DNA of 64,000 bases from Aquimarina aggregata (GTDB taxonomy: Bacteria; Bacteroidota; Bacteroidia; Flavobacteriales; Flavobacteriaceae): contig NZ_LQRT01000024.1 of assembly GCF_001632745.1 (NCBI RefSeq), forward strand, positions 1-64,000. Reading direction: 5' to 3'. Shown here in pieces: positions 30,901-39,500 of this stretch; position 1 is the stretch's first letter, and each line of letters opens with the position of its first letter. The notes under the pieces were generated by a model, which was not told where the DNA came from, ran no database searches, and saw nothing but the letters and a program-made list of their open reading frames with translations. The position numbers and the translations under genes are program-made.

Positions 30901-33900
30901 TGTAGTCGTATTCACATATGTAATTGTATACGGTGGATATCCATCTGCAATAGTAAGTTCAATTTCAGGAACAACGGTAGGGTTTCCTGCTGCGTCACAA
31001 GTAATATCATTAATTAGCGTTGCAACTAAGGTAACTGCAGGCTCTACAGTTTCGGTAAGTGTTACAGAACAATCATTATCATCGGTAAGTATAATTTCAT
31101 AGTCACCATCTTGTGTAAATGTATTTGTAGTGAAACTAGCAACTGCACCAGTAACAACTGTAGATGTCTGAACAATAGTTCCGTTTCTGGATACTGTGTA
31201 TCTGTAGTCCGGAGTTCCTGTACTTCCATTACTATTTGGATTTATAGTAACAATAAAACTAATCGAATTATCATCTAAACAAACATCTGATGTATTAGCA
31301 ATTACGGCTTCTAAAGGTGTTAATGGATCTATCGTTAACGTTTGTGTTGCATTACAAACACCAGTAGTATCAAAAACCGTAACCGTATAGTCAGTGCCTG
31401 CACCATTAGGTACATTGGGAATTGCATCTGTAGAATTTGCTGGTCCAAAAGTACCATTTACTGGATGTGTTAGTGTATATGTATATGTGGGTCCATTTCC
31501 TCCCATCGGGTTACTAATGGATACTTCGTTAAGGTTCGTGCCGCAATCCTGATTTACATCATTGATCGTAAATGTAATAGGCACTACAGGATTAACCGTT
31601 ACCGTTATGTCATCACTACAATTCGCAGAAGCCGGAGTAAGGCTAGTATCGGTAACTTCTATGGTATATGTTCCAGGAGTCAGTGATACTGCAGGACTCT
31701 GAACAGTTACTGTAGGGGTTGTAGAACTCCCATTAGTGACCAAAGCATTAGAAGGAGACGGTCCTCTTATCTCATATTCGAAGTTAGTACTGTTTTCTAT
31801 TGTAAAGGAGATCCTTCCATCATCGGCATCTTCACAAGACTCAGAACCAGCTGTAGCATCTATAATACGTATTTGAGGAATTGTGTCTTCTGTAAACACC
31901 TCATTACGAAAACATTGATTAGTTGTATTTGTTGCTGTAAATGTATAAACGGTTCCTCTTCTTAATCTAAATACTCCTGTGTTTGAATTTCCAGATACCG
32001 GTGCAGGAGTAACTGCATATGTATATACTGGACCAACTGGTTCAGCTTGAACGGTAACATTAAAAGTCTGAGTAGTACAATTAGATGCTCCAGGCACACT
32101 AAATGTAAGATCGGTAACCTCTAACAATGCAGGAATATCTACAGATTGCGGAACAGAACAATCTGGAGCTAGAGGGTCTCTAACATATACTGTAAAACCT
32201 GTTTGAGCTGTATCCACATCTATTACAACCGAAGTACCTGTAATAGCAACAAAACCAGTTGTAGGAGAAGATATAGAATATTCATAAGTTCCTGCTCCCC
32301 CGCTAAAGTTGCTAATGGTAACTTGTGCATCTTCACTGCCTGTTATACAACTTAAATCTCTTGTTCTATTGATATCAAAATCAACTGCCGTTGCTGCAGT
32401 AATATCAAATGGCGGAGTGGAAAACACTGCACAAATAGGTGCACCTGCAGGATCTGTAGTGTTATTATGAGTTACTCTTATTACATAATCGGTACCTACT
32501 GGTACATTGGCAATATTAACTGTTGGATCTGGAGACGTCGCTGTTTGTACTGTAGTTAATACTGTTGGTGGAGTAGTACTTGAGTCTATAGTTACTACCT
32601 CATATGTGAAACTCCTACCTGCTATATCAGATGCGGGTGTTAGTGTCACTGCTACACTTCCTGGATCTGTTGGACAAACAGGACTAGCCGGTACTACAGA
32701 TTGAATCTCTATAGGTACATATGCTTCTATTCCTGTAATATCAGCACTAATAATACAATTTAAAGCTGTACTAGTATCATTTACTCTAAATGTAAATACA
32801 TCTGTAGGTACAGCCGTTGTAGGTAATATAAATCTAAATCGATCTTGAGGATCGCCTGCCAAAGGTGAATTAAACACCCCTGAAGAATCAGCAAACTCAT
32901 AAGGCCCTCCTGTTCCTGCCGTAACAACAACTTCGACTATAGCTCCTGAATCACAAGTAGCAGGAGCAATAAGGTCTACTCTCGCTGTAAAATCTGGAGC
33001 CTCAGGAACAATGACATTTGTAAATTCTCGAATACATTCTGGATCAGGGTTACGATTAGATACAGCCTGTATGGTGTATGTACCAGGTCTTAAATCTCCA
33101 AAAGTAAAATCGCCGTTTGTAGCTTCAGAATTACCCGTTACTATGTTTATATTATCAGGGCCCCCTTGAATACTATATTCATACAATGGTATTCCGCCAG
33201 TTATTTCTACTCTTATCGAACCAAGGCCGTTTAAATTGTCATTATTCGTACACTCTGGTCCTGTTATTGTAATATCAAAATTTGGATCAAACGATCGTAA
33301 AGTTCCATCGATTTCATAAACACAATTAGGAAAAGAACTATCTACAGCGTATACAGTAAATACATATGGGTTTACTTGAAAAGGTATAATAAAACGACCG
33401 TCAGTATTAGTCGATGCCAATACTTGAGCGATAGTTGGTTCTGGATCTGTAGCTAAACGAATTACAAATCTATACGTATCACCTGGAGGTATGTTGTTTA
33501 CTTGTACAAGTCCATCATTCGAACATTCCATATCGATTGTATCGACTTCTGGCTGGTAATCATTTTTATTGATATCAAAATAGAATATTCTTGTACATCC
33601 ACCAACAATTTCTAGAACCAATCTATATTCTCCTGCATCAGAGAACTCATAAGTAATTGGTTTTGCATCGGCTGAAGGTAATGAAGTCCAATTTGCATTA
33701 GCTTCACAACCTCCTGTAATTGCTGGGCAATTATCATCTCTATCTCTACATGCATCATTCGTTAATTCTTGCCATGTAATACTTACTAGGTTATCTGGGT
33801 TACGCTCAGAATCAACCGTATATGTTTCATCACCACATAGAGTAATTTTGGCTAAAGGTTGACCGCAACCACCGTTAGTACTATCAAAATAATCTATAAA

Positions 33901-36504
33901 GTCTTCTGTAACCGCATCATTTTGTAATGGGTGTGCTATAACGCTGAAGTCTGTTACTTCTATCTCTTCTGTTAACGTCATACAAGTACCATCTGCTGGG
34001 TTTGTGTCTTCTTTAATGACAGTGTATGTTCCCGCAAGAGTTGCTGGAGGTATAACATTTGGTACGATAACTGAAGGTATTGCAGTTACTGCAGAAAAAC
34101 CATTAGGTCCTGACCATGTATAACGATCATATCCCGCTCCTGCTGTCAATATTAATTCATCACCACAGGTACTAGCATTTTGTTCACAAGCAGGAACATT
34201 AGCCAAGAAATTAGTAGCCAAACCGTCAATAACGCCACAAGGTTCTATAACAGAACTACTACTTGGCGTCTCTCTTGGTGTGGGTTCATCAGAAAGAATT
34301 CCTGTAAAACGACCAATTGCCAAGTTATTTATTTCATTAGAACATGCATCTCTTAAAGAAGCACAATCGGATACTAATTGGACTGTAAAATCTATTTGTA
34401 GCTCACCCGTACCTGGACCTGCAATACCTGTATGAGTCAATAAATCAGGTGGTACTTGAAACACTATAGTTTGTTCACCTCCCCCACCAATTGTAACTTC
34501 ATAAGTAATACTCGGAATACTAACCAAGTTTCCTGTTAAGGTAGCAGGATTAGCGGGATCTATAATAATACCATCTATATTTTGTAAATCTACATTTGCT
34601 GGTAACCGATCAGTTACCACTACATTGTCCTTATAATCCTCGTTACCGGTATTTTCTAAACGTAAACGATATGTTAAAAAATCACCTAATTCTACAGATT
34701 GACCATTAATAACTGTACCCAAATCTCCTGGGTCATATACCTCTTTTAATAGTCTCAACTCCGGTACTATTTCTTCTACCGAAAACAAAGTCATAAAGGC
34801 CTGATATGTATCTTGTGTAGTTCGTAATCTAAAAACAGTTTCTGTTTGACTATTACCAAGTAAATCTTTGGCTGCATTTCCTAATGTCCAAAAATCCGTA
34901 TCAAAACCAAGAGTATTTGTGGACGCAGGAAGTCTGGTTGTAGTGATATTATCTTCGACTGAAATAGAACTATTAAAAAAATTGGTAACTCCATTGACTC
35001 CATTAAATAAATCAGTAAAATCAGTATTATCATATGGTCCAGGTGTAGCCAATCTAGCAGGGTCTATAATTCCCAATCTATCACCAGAAATTCCTAAATC
35101 ACCTTCTAGAGAAGCTAATCCAAATTTTACATTAACAGGAAGGTTAGGAGGTAAGGTTTGAAAACCAGAAATAGGTATGTCAACACCTGTTGTATTGGTA
35201 CCTTGAATCTCTCTAAATCCATCAAAAACAGTCATAAATCTATTATCCTCTGCCGGGCTTGGGTCATTATAAATTACAACCAGCGTCCATCCTCCAGCAG
35301 CACCAGAGACACCTGAAGTTTCCCCCAAAGTAGCTTTCATATTAGCAACTGTATAGGTACCATAGCCATTCGCCTGTACTATCGCAGTTACATCTGCATA
35401 ACACGTATATGGAACATTATCTGTTGCTGATGTACCCGGATTAGATAAAGTACCCGCATAACCATCATAAATTACACCACTATGTGTTTCTGTTGCTACG
35501 CCATTTACATCTACAAATGCTGTCCCTATTTGTGGTTGTATTGGAGTATATGCTATTGCTCCTGGTGCTCCAAAACCAAATAATATATCCTTATAATCAG
35601 CAGTACCATTAATTCTGCCATCGTTTGTGGGCAAACCAGTAAATATTTCATTACCTGTAGTAGACATGGTCGCGTTCATTACATTGGGTTCAGAATTAAT
35701 AACGTCGATAAGGTTATCCCCAAAAATATCATTGTCACCAATCGTTGCAGAAGGGATAGTTATCGTAGGTCCATTACCTGTTGCACGCTGTAAAAAACCA
35801 TTATCATTAACGATAATAACCCCTATTGCTCCAGCATTTTGAGCATTGATTACTTTCTCTCTATCTGTACAGCCACCTCCAGTTTCAATTACCACAATAT
35901 TACCTGCTAAAGCACCTGCGTTTGTTATACCACAGCCGTTTCTCGGTGCAGCAACAACAAGGTTAGATGATGCAGGGCTTAATCTAATACTAGAATTATC
36001 ATTAGAAAACTCTGTTACTCTTAAGGCATAAATATTTGCTTCCCTTGTATTATTGATAGTTAATACCGTATTAGAATTACTTTCAGCATCAGCAGTAGAA
36101 ATTTGATCTTCAGTATAGGTTGTCGGAAAACCTTCTCTTGCCATATAATAGTTTGCTGTCCAATATAATCCTGCATATCTAATTGTGGCACAATTTTCAG
36201 CACTAGGGTTTATAAGATCCGCACTACTCGAACTAAATGTTGTGTTATCCCCATCGATATCTATATAAGCCGTTTCTAAACCAGCACCACCATTACTTGC
36301 GTTTCCATTATATGGACCATTAGGGCCTAATGTTGGGCTTGTTGGGTTGTTTATTAAACCTAATATAGTATTACCAGTAACCAGTATATCTCCTCTGGTA
36401 CTAATATTTTGTCTAGGCCTAAAATCTTGCTGAGCAAACACCCCTATAGTAGTCAAGAACAATAATACTACTAATTTTAGGCGCTTGTAGTTTTCTTTTT
36501 TCAT
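24958..36504 (-). CDS. Giant SprB-like adhesin, T9SS type B sorting domain (~3848 aa)
   Basis: The start at 36504 (MKKENYKRLKLVVLLFLTTIGVFAQ) gives a normal signal peptide; an open frame to 36543 adds 13 residues. From N to C: the block RPRQNISTRGDI shared with the 2217-aa paralogue; a PA-like domain at ~180-275; a DUF11-like domain at ~580-700; Cys-containing blocks; then about 2500 residues of tandem beta domains of SprB/Ig-like type, rich in Thr and Pro, each with a pattern like C..G..DG...GG...Y...G.Y.....D...C. The clearest SprB repeats are at ~3128-3600. The last ~100 residues (IPNYFRPDD...MEVTIFDRYGRMLKEF...WSGIYQGKELPSGDYWF) are a CHU_C/type B sorting domain. It is predicted to be a mobile surface adhesin for gliding, attachment or biofilm. 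It lies in an operon-like run with two PorP/SprF genes. Confidence 0.93.
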   Translation of the reverse strand: MKKENYKRLKLVVLLFLTTIGVFAQQDFRPRQNISTRGDILVTGNTILGLINNPTSPTLGPNGPYNGNASNGGAGLETAYIDIDGDNTTFSSSSADLINPSAENCATIRYAGLYWTANYYMAREGFPTTYTEDQISTADAESNSNTVLTINNTREANIYALRVTEFSNDNSSIRLSPASSNLVVAAPRNGCGITNAGALAGNIVVIETGGGCTDREKVINAQNAGAIGVIIVNDNGFLQRATGNGPTITIPSATIGDNDIFGDNLIDVINSEPNVMNATMSTTGNEIFTGLPTNDGRINGTADYKDILFGFGAPGAIAYTPIQPQIGTAFVDVNGVATETHSGVIYDGYAGTLSNPGTSATDNVPYTCYADVTAIVQANGYGTYTVANMKATLGETSGVSGAAGGWTLVVIYNDPSPAEDNRFMTVFDGFREIQGTNTTGVDIPISGFQTLPPNLPVNVKFGLASLEGDLGISGDRLGIIDPARLATPGPYDNTDFTDLFNGVNGVTNFFNSSISVEDNITTTRLPASTNTLGFDTDFWTLGNAAKDLLGNSQTETVFRLRTTQDTYQAFMTLFSVEEIVPELRLLKEVYDPGDLGTVINGQSVELGDFLTYRLRLENTGNEDYKDNVVVTDRLPANVDLQNIDGIIIDPANPATLTGNLVSIPSITYEVTIGGGGEQTIVFQVPPDLLTHTGIAGPGTGELQIDFTVQLVSDCASLRDACSNEINNLAIGRFTGILSDEPTPRETPSSSSVIEPCGVIDGLATNFLANVPACEQNASTCGDELILTAGAGYDRYTWSGPNGFSAVTAIPSVIVPNVIPPATLAGTYTVIKEDTNPADGTCMTLTEEIEVTDFSVIAHPLQNDAVTEDFIDYFDSTNGGCGQPLAKITLCGDETYTVDSERNPDNLVSITWQELTNDACRDRDDNCPAITGGCEANANWTSLPSADAKPITYEFSDAGEYRLVLEIVGGCTRIFYFDINKNDYQPEVDTIDMECSNDGLVQVNNIPPGDTYRFVIRLATDPEPTIAQVLASTNTDGRFIIPFQVNPYVFTVYAVDSSFPNCVYEIDGTLRSFDPNFDITITGPECTNNDNLNGLGSIRVEITGGIPLYEYSIQGGPDNINIVTGNSEATNGDFTFGDLRPGTYTIQAVSNRNPDPECIREFTNVIVPEAPDFTARVDLIAPATCDSGAIVEVVVTAGTGGPYEFADSSGVFNSPLAGDPQDRFRFILPTTAVPTDVFTFRVNDTSTALNCIISADITGIEAYVPIEIQSVVPASPVCPTDPGSVAVTLTPASDIAGRSFTYEVVTIDSSTTPPTVLTTVQTATSPDPTVNIANVPVGTDYVIRVTHNNTTDPAGAPICAVFSTPPFDITAATAVDFDINRTRDLSCITGSEDAQVTISNFSGGAGTYEYSISSPTTGFVAITGTSVVIDVDTAQTGFTVYVRDPLAPDCSVPQSVDIPALLEVTDLTFSVPGASNCTTQTFNVTVQAEPVGPVYTYAVTPAPVSGNSNTGVFRLRRGTVYTFTATNTTNQCFRNEVFTEDTIPQIRIIDATAGSESCEDADDGRISFTIENSTNFEYEIRGPSPSNALVTNGSSTTPTVTVQSPAVSLTPGTYTIEVTDTSLTPASANCSDDITVTVNPVVPITFTINDVNQDCGTNLNEVSISNPMGGNGPTYTYTLTHPVNGTFGPANSTDAIPNVPNGAGTDYTVTVFDTTGVCNATQTLTIDPLTPLEAVIANTSDVCLDDNSISFIVTINPNSNGSTGTPDYRYTVSRNGTIVQTSTVVTGAVASFTTNTFTQDGDYEIILTDDNDCSVTLTETVEPAVTLVATLINDITCDAAGNPTVVPEIELTIADGYPPYTITYVNTTTAATGTVPGTPTVATTVTFNPTPIGTAAGNYTFTVTDSETCTDTDTAVITNPVPPTITAPTTVAVDCFEDLTTITINVVGTDPGGYDIAFGPTPFTPVPADFQVVTGTSTDFPNIGAGTYEYVVRDGRECTYTGTITVNEPREIVEVSRNVTSISCLAGGTLRPGSIELVIDGGTPNYTYTLVRAEDLFASPVVPAATDIANPTTQPGTTITFGDLAFGDYYILVEDGNNCEPADPFGPFPVFSNVTELNISLASTGSCTTGAIINASIDPTSGTGPFNISIIGNPTHPVGPMNGNPVSSGTVPERNHQFVGDIEFNTEYIIEVIDTGSSCVFQQRVRTGPAPSEPTIFDPQVTDVTCNETPALTNGELTFTITDYGNAANQVTQLEWEVFNDLTDTSLGAAFTNTATVAASTPAIPVPVTISNIPEGRYYVIVRELDGPGCSNRHDFRVDVPDPLITTGNTTPTMAVCETTVDVAVTTQGGTENGGTITLGDGYAYVVVERGVAPPVAPSGFTLTSSTLTIDTDTNGDGTGGDQLQWDIWTRDDNDCRHLLEINITVVPGPTFTNPIPTFADNPCDTRDFTFTVEGSADPSALNADGEIFYGINNGLIPTDPITNPIVYVADGASHQFMVDNPGTYRITIRDNNGCTIEDTITILPPLAIEAVFTAPNCEAADGTITTSITSGTLAGATPPRYELFTVTGGVVVTPAIQTNATGVFPGIAVGEYEIVLTDIDRNPATGCPYRTRVGLEGPTLPVIDPTMGITNMTCNSDTPPTGSITVTLTAPFEAGVTYEYEITAAPATGDLRTRQVSPTFNNLDVDVYEVTVYATVVNGSGAGAVTVECVNTANIPITEPAPIVANPSVTPYGCDSSNNEVFPVITLDISGGDGTYRVSYTRPAPLSPVVDEVAVDSDPVTPGVQHQVTAPVGNGTYTFTIEDSNNCSGTTNIPVPVFEIMTMAEANQDTAATCTSNEIVTVTVTGGSGNYIFTRVDGTGAVLDTQDPAAGIFEADFTLNNVVGDTFNFVVRDEGTMCTIPTTYTIPEYDNFELTAAEETPETCFEDRDGRARFTVLGGYIGVVSYTITSEDAVGTVTVIYDSAASGTNETTTATTNSFVVPRAGEPGLGIGNYTINVVQIGAPECDEAASFTITGPTADFEVDISPRNDQESCNPGGDISFQASVTGARGDVTYTLVETGLTNTTGLFEGLSIAQATPVVPPTVPPTFTFTVTATDTDPGGTFVCTDDDIITVRPPADDVNISLVEDFDVSCFGEADGRIVVTATGTDTPLRYSLTPTGGTEGVLQTSNEFRNLAPGNYTVTAYDELGCTDTSPAIINELAELTVNFNASLIDCTGNPNPTVDVTVTGGFDGATGIINGRTITTFVVLDIGTDRLNPVEVQRNTTGIFTLPVGEYQFFVIDNTGCESRPSGALPVIAIPDIEITLDDRFAFVNCNGGSNGVIDASVIGGTGMYTFTLSTVSGNLADGTPFTPIVQSTSEFRDLAPAVYVYTVTTDRSCSAQEQFTIINPPEFTPDFSDVGNVTCAGEDNGFIRIVASGGTPPYSYAINNEAFLNDVSDGIIGEHTFDELAPGMYTVIAQDALGCSEIRDIEITEPTALMVGVDGEPTPETCFGDEDGSVTIIITGGTPPYRTSLTNNDADFVQDQFTFDDLAAGVVRIFIRDANDCPTDISVTIDPGVILEGILRDRLDCPVIDLDGNVTQAPRYFIDFVLGENSVTTDIVYTLTGVNGTPNPPSNFNMTGTFEVSPGEYEGTMLHADGCSEPIPRIEVEEYIPMTLPVAVMTGNPQDPNEYEINVTGGVQLPTDPFYTFLVGYVGLTSNETPLNEVDYNIAVDGNVFRIRQTGFYAIRVIDANGCEVISLQELTYINIRIPNYFRPDDPNASSEERFWYPRQILPPGTAGDPFFFENMEVTIFDRYGRMLKEFKGNQQGWSGIYQGKELPSGDYWFTIVLNDVDRREFTGHFTLYR

Positions 36505-36556
36505 AATGGGGGGTACAACGTTCTCTTTAGGTTTCATCTCCATCTATCTTTTGGGG

Positions 36557-39500
36557 TTACTGTATCTTTAATATATATAAATCACCATCATACGAATTGT
36601 TTACGTTAGAGAATAAGCTCTGTTTCGCATCATCAAGATTATCAAATCTTTTTAGGTAAACATATATATAATTATCTTTTGGATTTCTGAAAAATTGAGG
36701 TTCTAAGCCTTGCGATTTTAATTTAGCCATTCCTCTTTCAAAATAGTTTTCTCTCTTAAAAATGTTAGTAATTAAGTAGTATCCGTTCTCTATATTATGG
36801 CCTCCAATAAATGAAAGGCTTTCGCTTAATACAGTGTCGTCTTTAACTGTATCGGTAATTAATTTGGTTTCTTGTAATAATCGTTTAAAAGATGCCATTC
36901 TACTCTTAGCGATATGTAATATCCACATATCTCCATAGTATCTATTGTCAATATTACTCAAGTACTTCCTTGCTGCTTCATCTTTGTCTTGATAACTCTC
37001 AATAGCAACGTACTGGAAGTTGTTTTCAGGGTTTAGAATTATCTGCGAATTATTAAATCCTAAATCCTTCAATGTACTTGTGAATTTATTAGCATACTCG
37101 CCACCTTTAAACACGTTACCTATTAAATAATATCCTTCTGGATATCCTGGGATATATTTAGTAGCAAACTGTGCTTCTGGTCTTGTAGCATCAGCAAATT
37201 TTACAAATCTATTATTTGCAGACAATCGCTTAGAACTTGATGGATTTGCTTCTGCTTCTTTAGCATCGTCATCCATATTTACAAGAGATTCTAATAATTT
37301 ATTAAATCCTCGTTTATCCACATTTAGACTAGTCGTTAATAATGAATCTCTACGAGCAAATATTTTATTCGTGATTCGACTATTATTATCTAACTCCTTC
37401 TTTATTTCATCTAAACCTTCTTCATTTTCTTCTGGTACATTTGCTGCTGCTGCTAATCGTGCAGCTTCTGCCTCTGCAGCTAATCTTTGCTCTTCTGCCA
37501 ATCGTGCAGCTTCTGCTTCTGCAGCTAATCTTTGCTCTTCTGCCAATCGTGCAGCTTCTGCTTCTGCAGCTAATCTCTGCTCCTCGGCTAATCGTGCAGC
37601 TTCTGCCTCTGCAGCTAATCTTTGCTCTTCTGCCAATCGTGCAGCTTCTGCTTCTGCAGCTAATCTCTGCTCCTCAGCTAATCGTGCAGCTTCTGCCTCT
37701 GCAGCTAATCTCTGCTCCTCAGCTAATCTCTGCTCCTCAGCTAATCGTGCAGCTTCTGCCTCTGCAGCTAATCTCTGCTCCTCAGCTAATCGTGCAGCTT
37801 CTGCCTCTTCCGCCAATCTCTGCTCCTCAGCTAATCGTGCAGCTTCTGCCTCTGCAGCTAATCTTTGCTCTTCTGCCAATCGTGCAGCTTCTGCTTCTGC
37901 AGCTAATCTCTGCTCCTCGGCTAATCGTGCAGCTTCTGCCTCTGCAGCTAATCTCTGCTCTTCTGCCAATCGTGCAGCTTCTGCCTCTTCCGCCAATCTC
38001 TGCTCCTCAGCTAATCGTGCAGCTTCTGCCTCTGCAGCTAATCTCTGTTCCTCGGCCAATCGTGCAGCTTCTGCTTCCGCAGCTAATCTCTGCTCCTCAG
38101 CCAATCGTGCAGCTTCTGCAGCTAATCTCTGCTCCTCGGCTAATCGTGCGGCTTCTGCCTCTGCAGCTTGTTTATCTTCTTGTTCATTTTCAACACGTTC
38201 AATTTCTCTTTGTGCTGCCAAACGTTCCTCTTCAACCTTTTGTTCTGCTTCAACACGTTCGATTTCTCTTTGTGCGGCTAAACGTTCCTCTTCTGCTTTT
38301 TGCTCTGCTTCAACACGTTCGATTTCTCTTTGTGCGGCTAAACGTTCCTCTTCTGCCTTCTGCTCTGCTTCAACACGTTCTACTTCTCTTTGTGCAGCTA
38401 AACGTTCCTCTTCTGCTTTCTGCTCTGCTTCAACACGTTCTACTTCTCTTTGTGCAGCCAGACGTTCCTCTTCTGCTTTTTGCTCTGCGTCTTCTCTTTC
38501 GATTTCTCTTTGAGCAGCTAATCTATCTTCCTCTGCTTGCTGTTTAGCAGCCTCTGCTTCTCTTTCAGCTTCTTCTGCGGCAATCCTTGTTTCTTCAGTT
38601 TCTTGAGTAGATACTTCTCGCTCCACTTCTCTTTGCGAAGCTAAACGTTCCTCTTCTGCTTTTTGCTCTGCTTCTTCTCTTTCGATTTCTCTTTGAGCAG
38701 CTAATCTATCTTCTTCTGCTTGCTTATTAAGTAGTTTTACTTCTTCTTCACGTTGTAACTCTAACTGTCTTGCCGCTTCTGCTTCTTTTTCTTTGGCTTC
38801 TGCAATAGATCGTTCAAGTTCGCTCATTGCTCTTTGTTCTTGACTTTCAGCATCACCACGTTGTTCTTGAAGTTCTCTTATAATTCTATTCTGTTCTAAT
38901 ATTTCTCTTTTTAATCTTCTGATTTCAGAATCTCTTTCTTCATATGCTTTCTGAGATGATGTCTTTCTTCCTGATTTTCTTGAAGATCTTCTGTCTGATT
39001 CAAAATTATAGGCCAAACCAAACTCGTGCGTAGCACCAAATTCCGCTATAACTGCTTCTCCTCCTATTCCAGGTTCTACAGTATATCCTATTGATACATT
39101 TTTAGTAATATTTGCTCCTATACCTATTGCGGCGCCATAAAAACTATTATAACCCACTTGTCCCCATCCATATTGCGGTAATTCAAAAATCACGTTACCT
39201 CCGTATCTAAGTGCTTCTTCTCCTGGCTTAGAGGCATATACCATCCCACGGATTTCGTTATCTGCTCTCCAATCTAGATTTGTTGTATACATTACATGAC
39301 CCGATAATATCATATTATCGGTGATCAATTCACTAGAAGAAACATTATACGCTACAAGGTTTCCTGCAGACACACCTACATCAAAATTTTCCCAATTAAA
39401 ATTTACTCCAGGGTGAAGAAGGAAAACTGAACTATTCTGAAAATTATTTACAATATCATCATCTGCTTGTGCTTGATCTAAATTACTCTTAAGTCCACTT

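Noticed and set aside
24958..36504. Tandem beta domains as a CRISPR-like or DNA-level repeat array
   Set aside because: The repetition is at protein level with diverged DNA; there are no identical short repeats with unique spacers.
37371..38513. A 380-codon open frame on plus (repeated ANRAASASAANLCSS pattern), and a similar one at 37441-38547
   Set aside because: Both are shadows of the 45-bp and 60-bp repeats of the minus-strand coiled-coil gene: a repeat of whole codons that lacks a stop in one unit lacks it in all. The products have no signal or domain.
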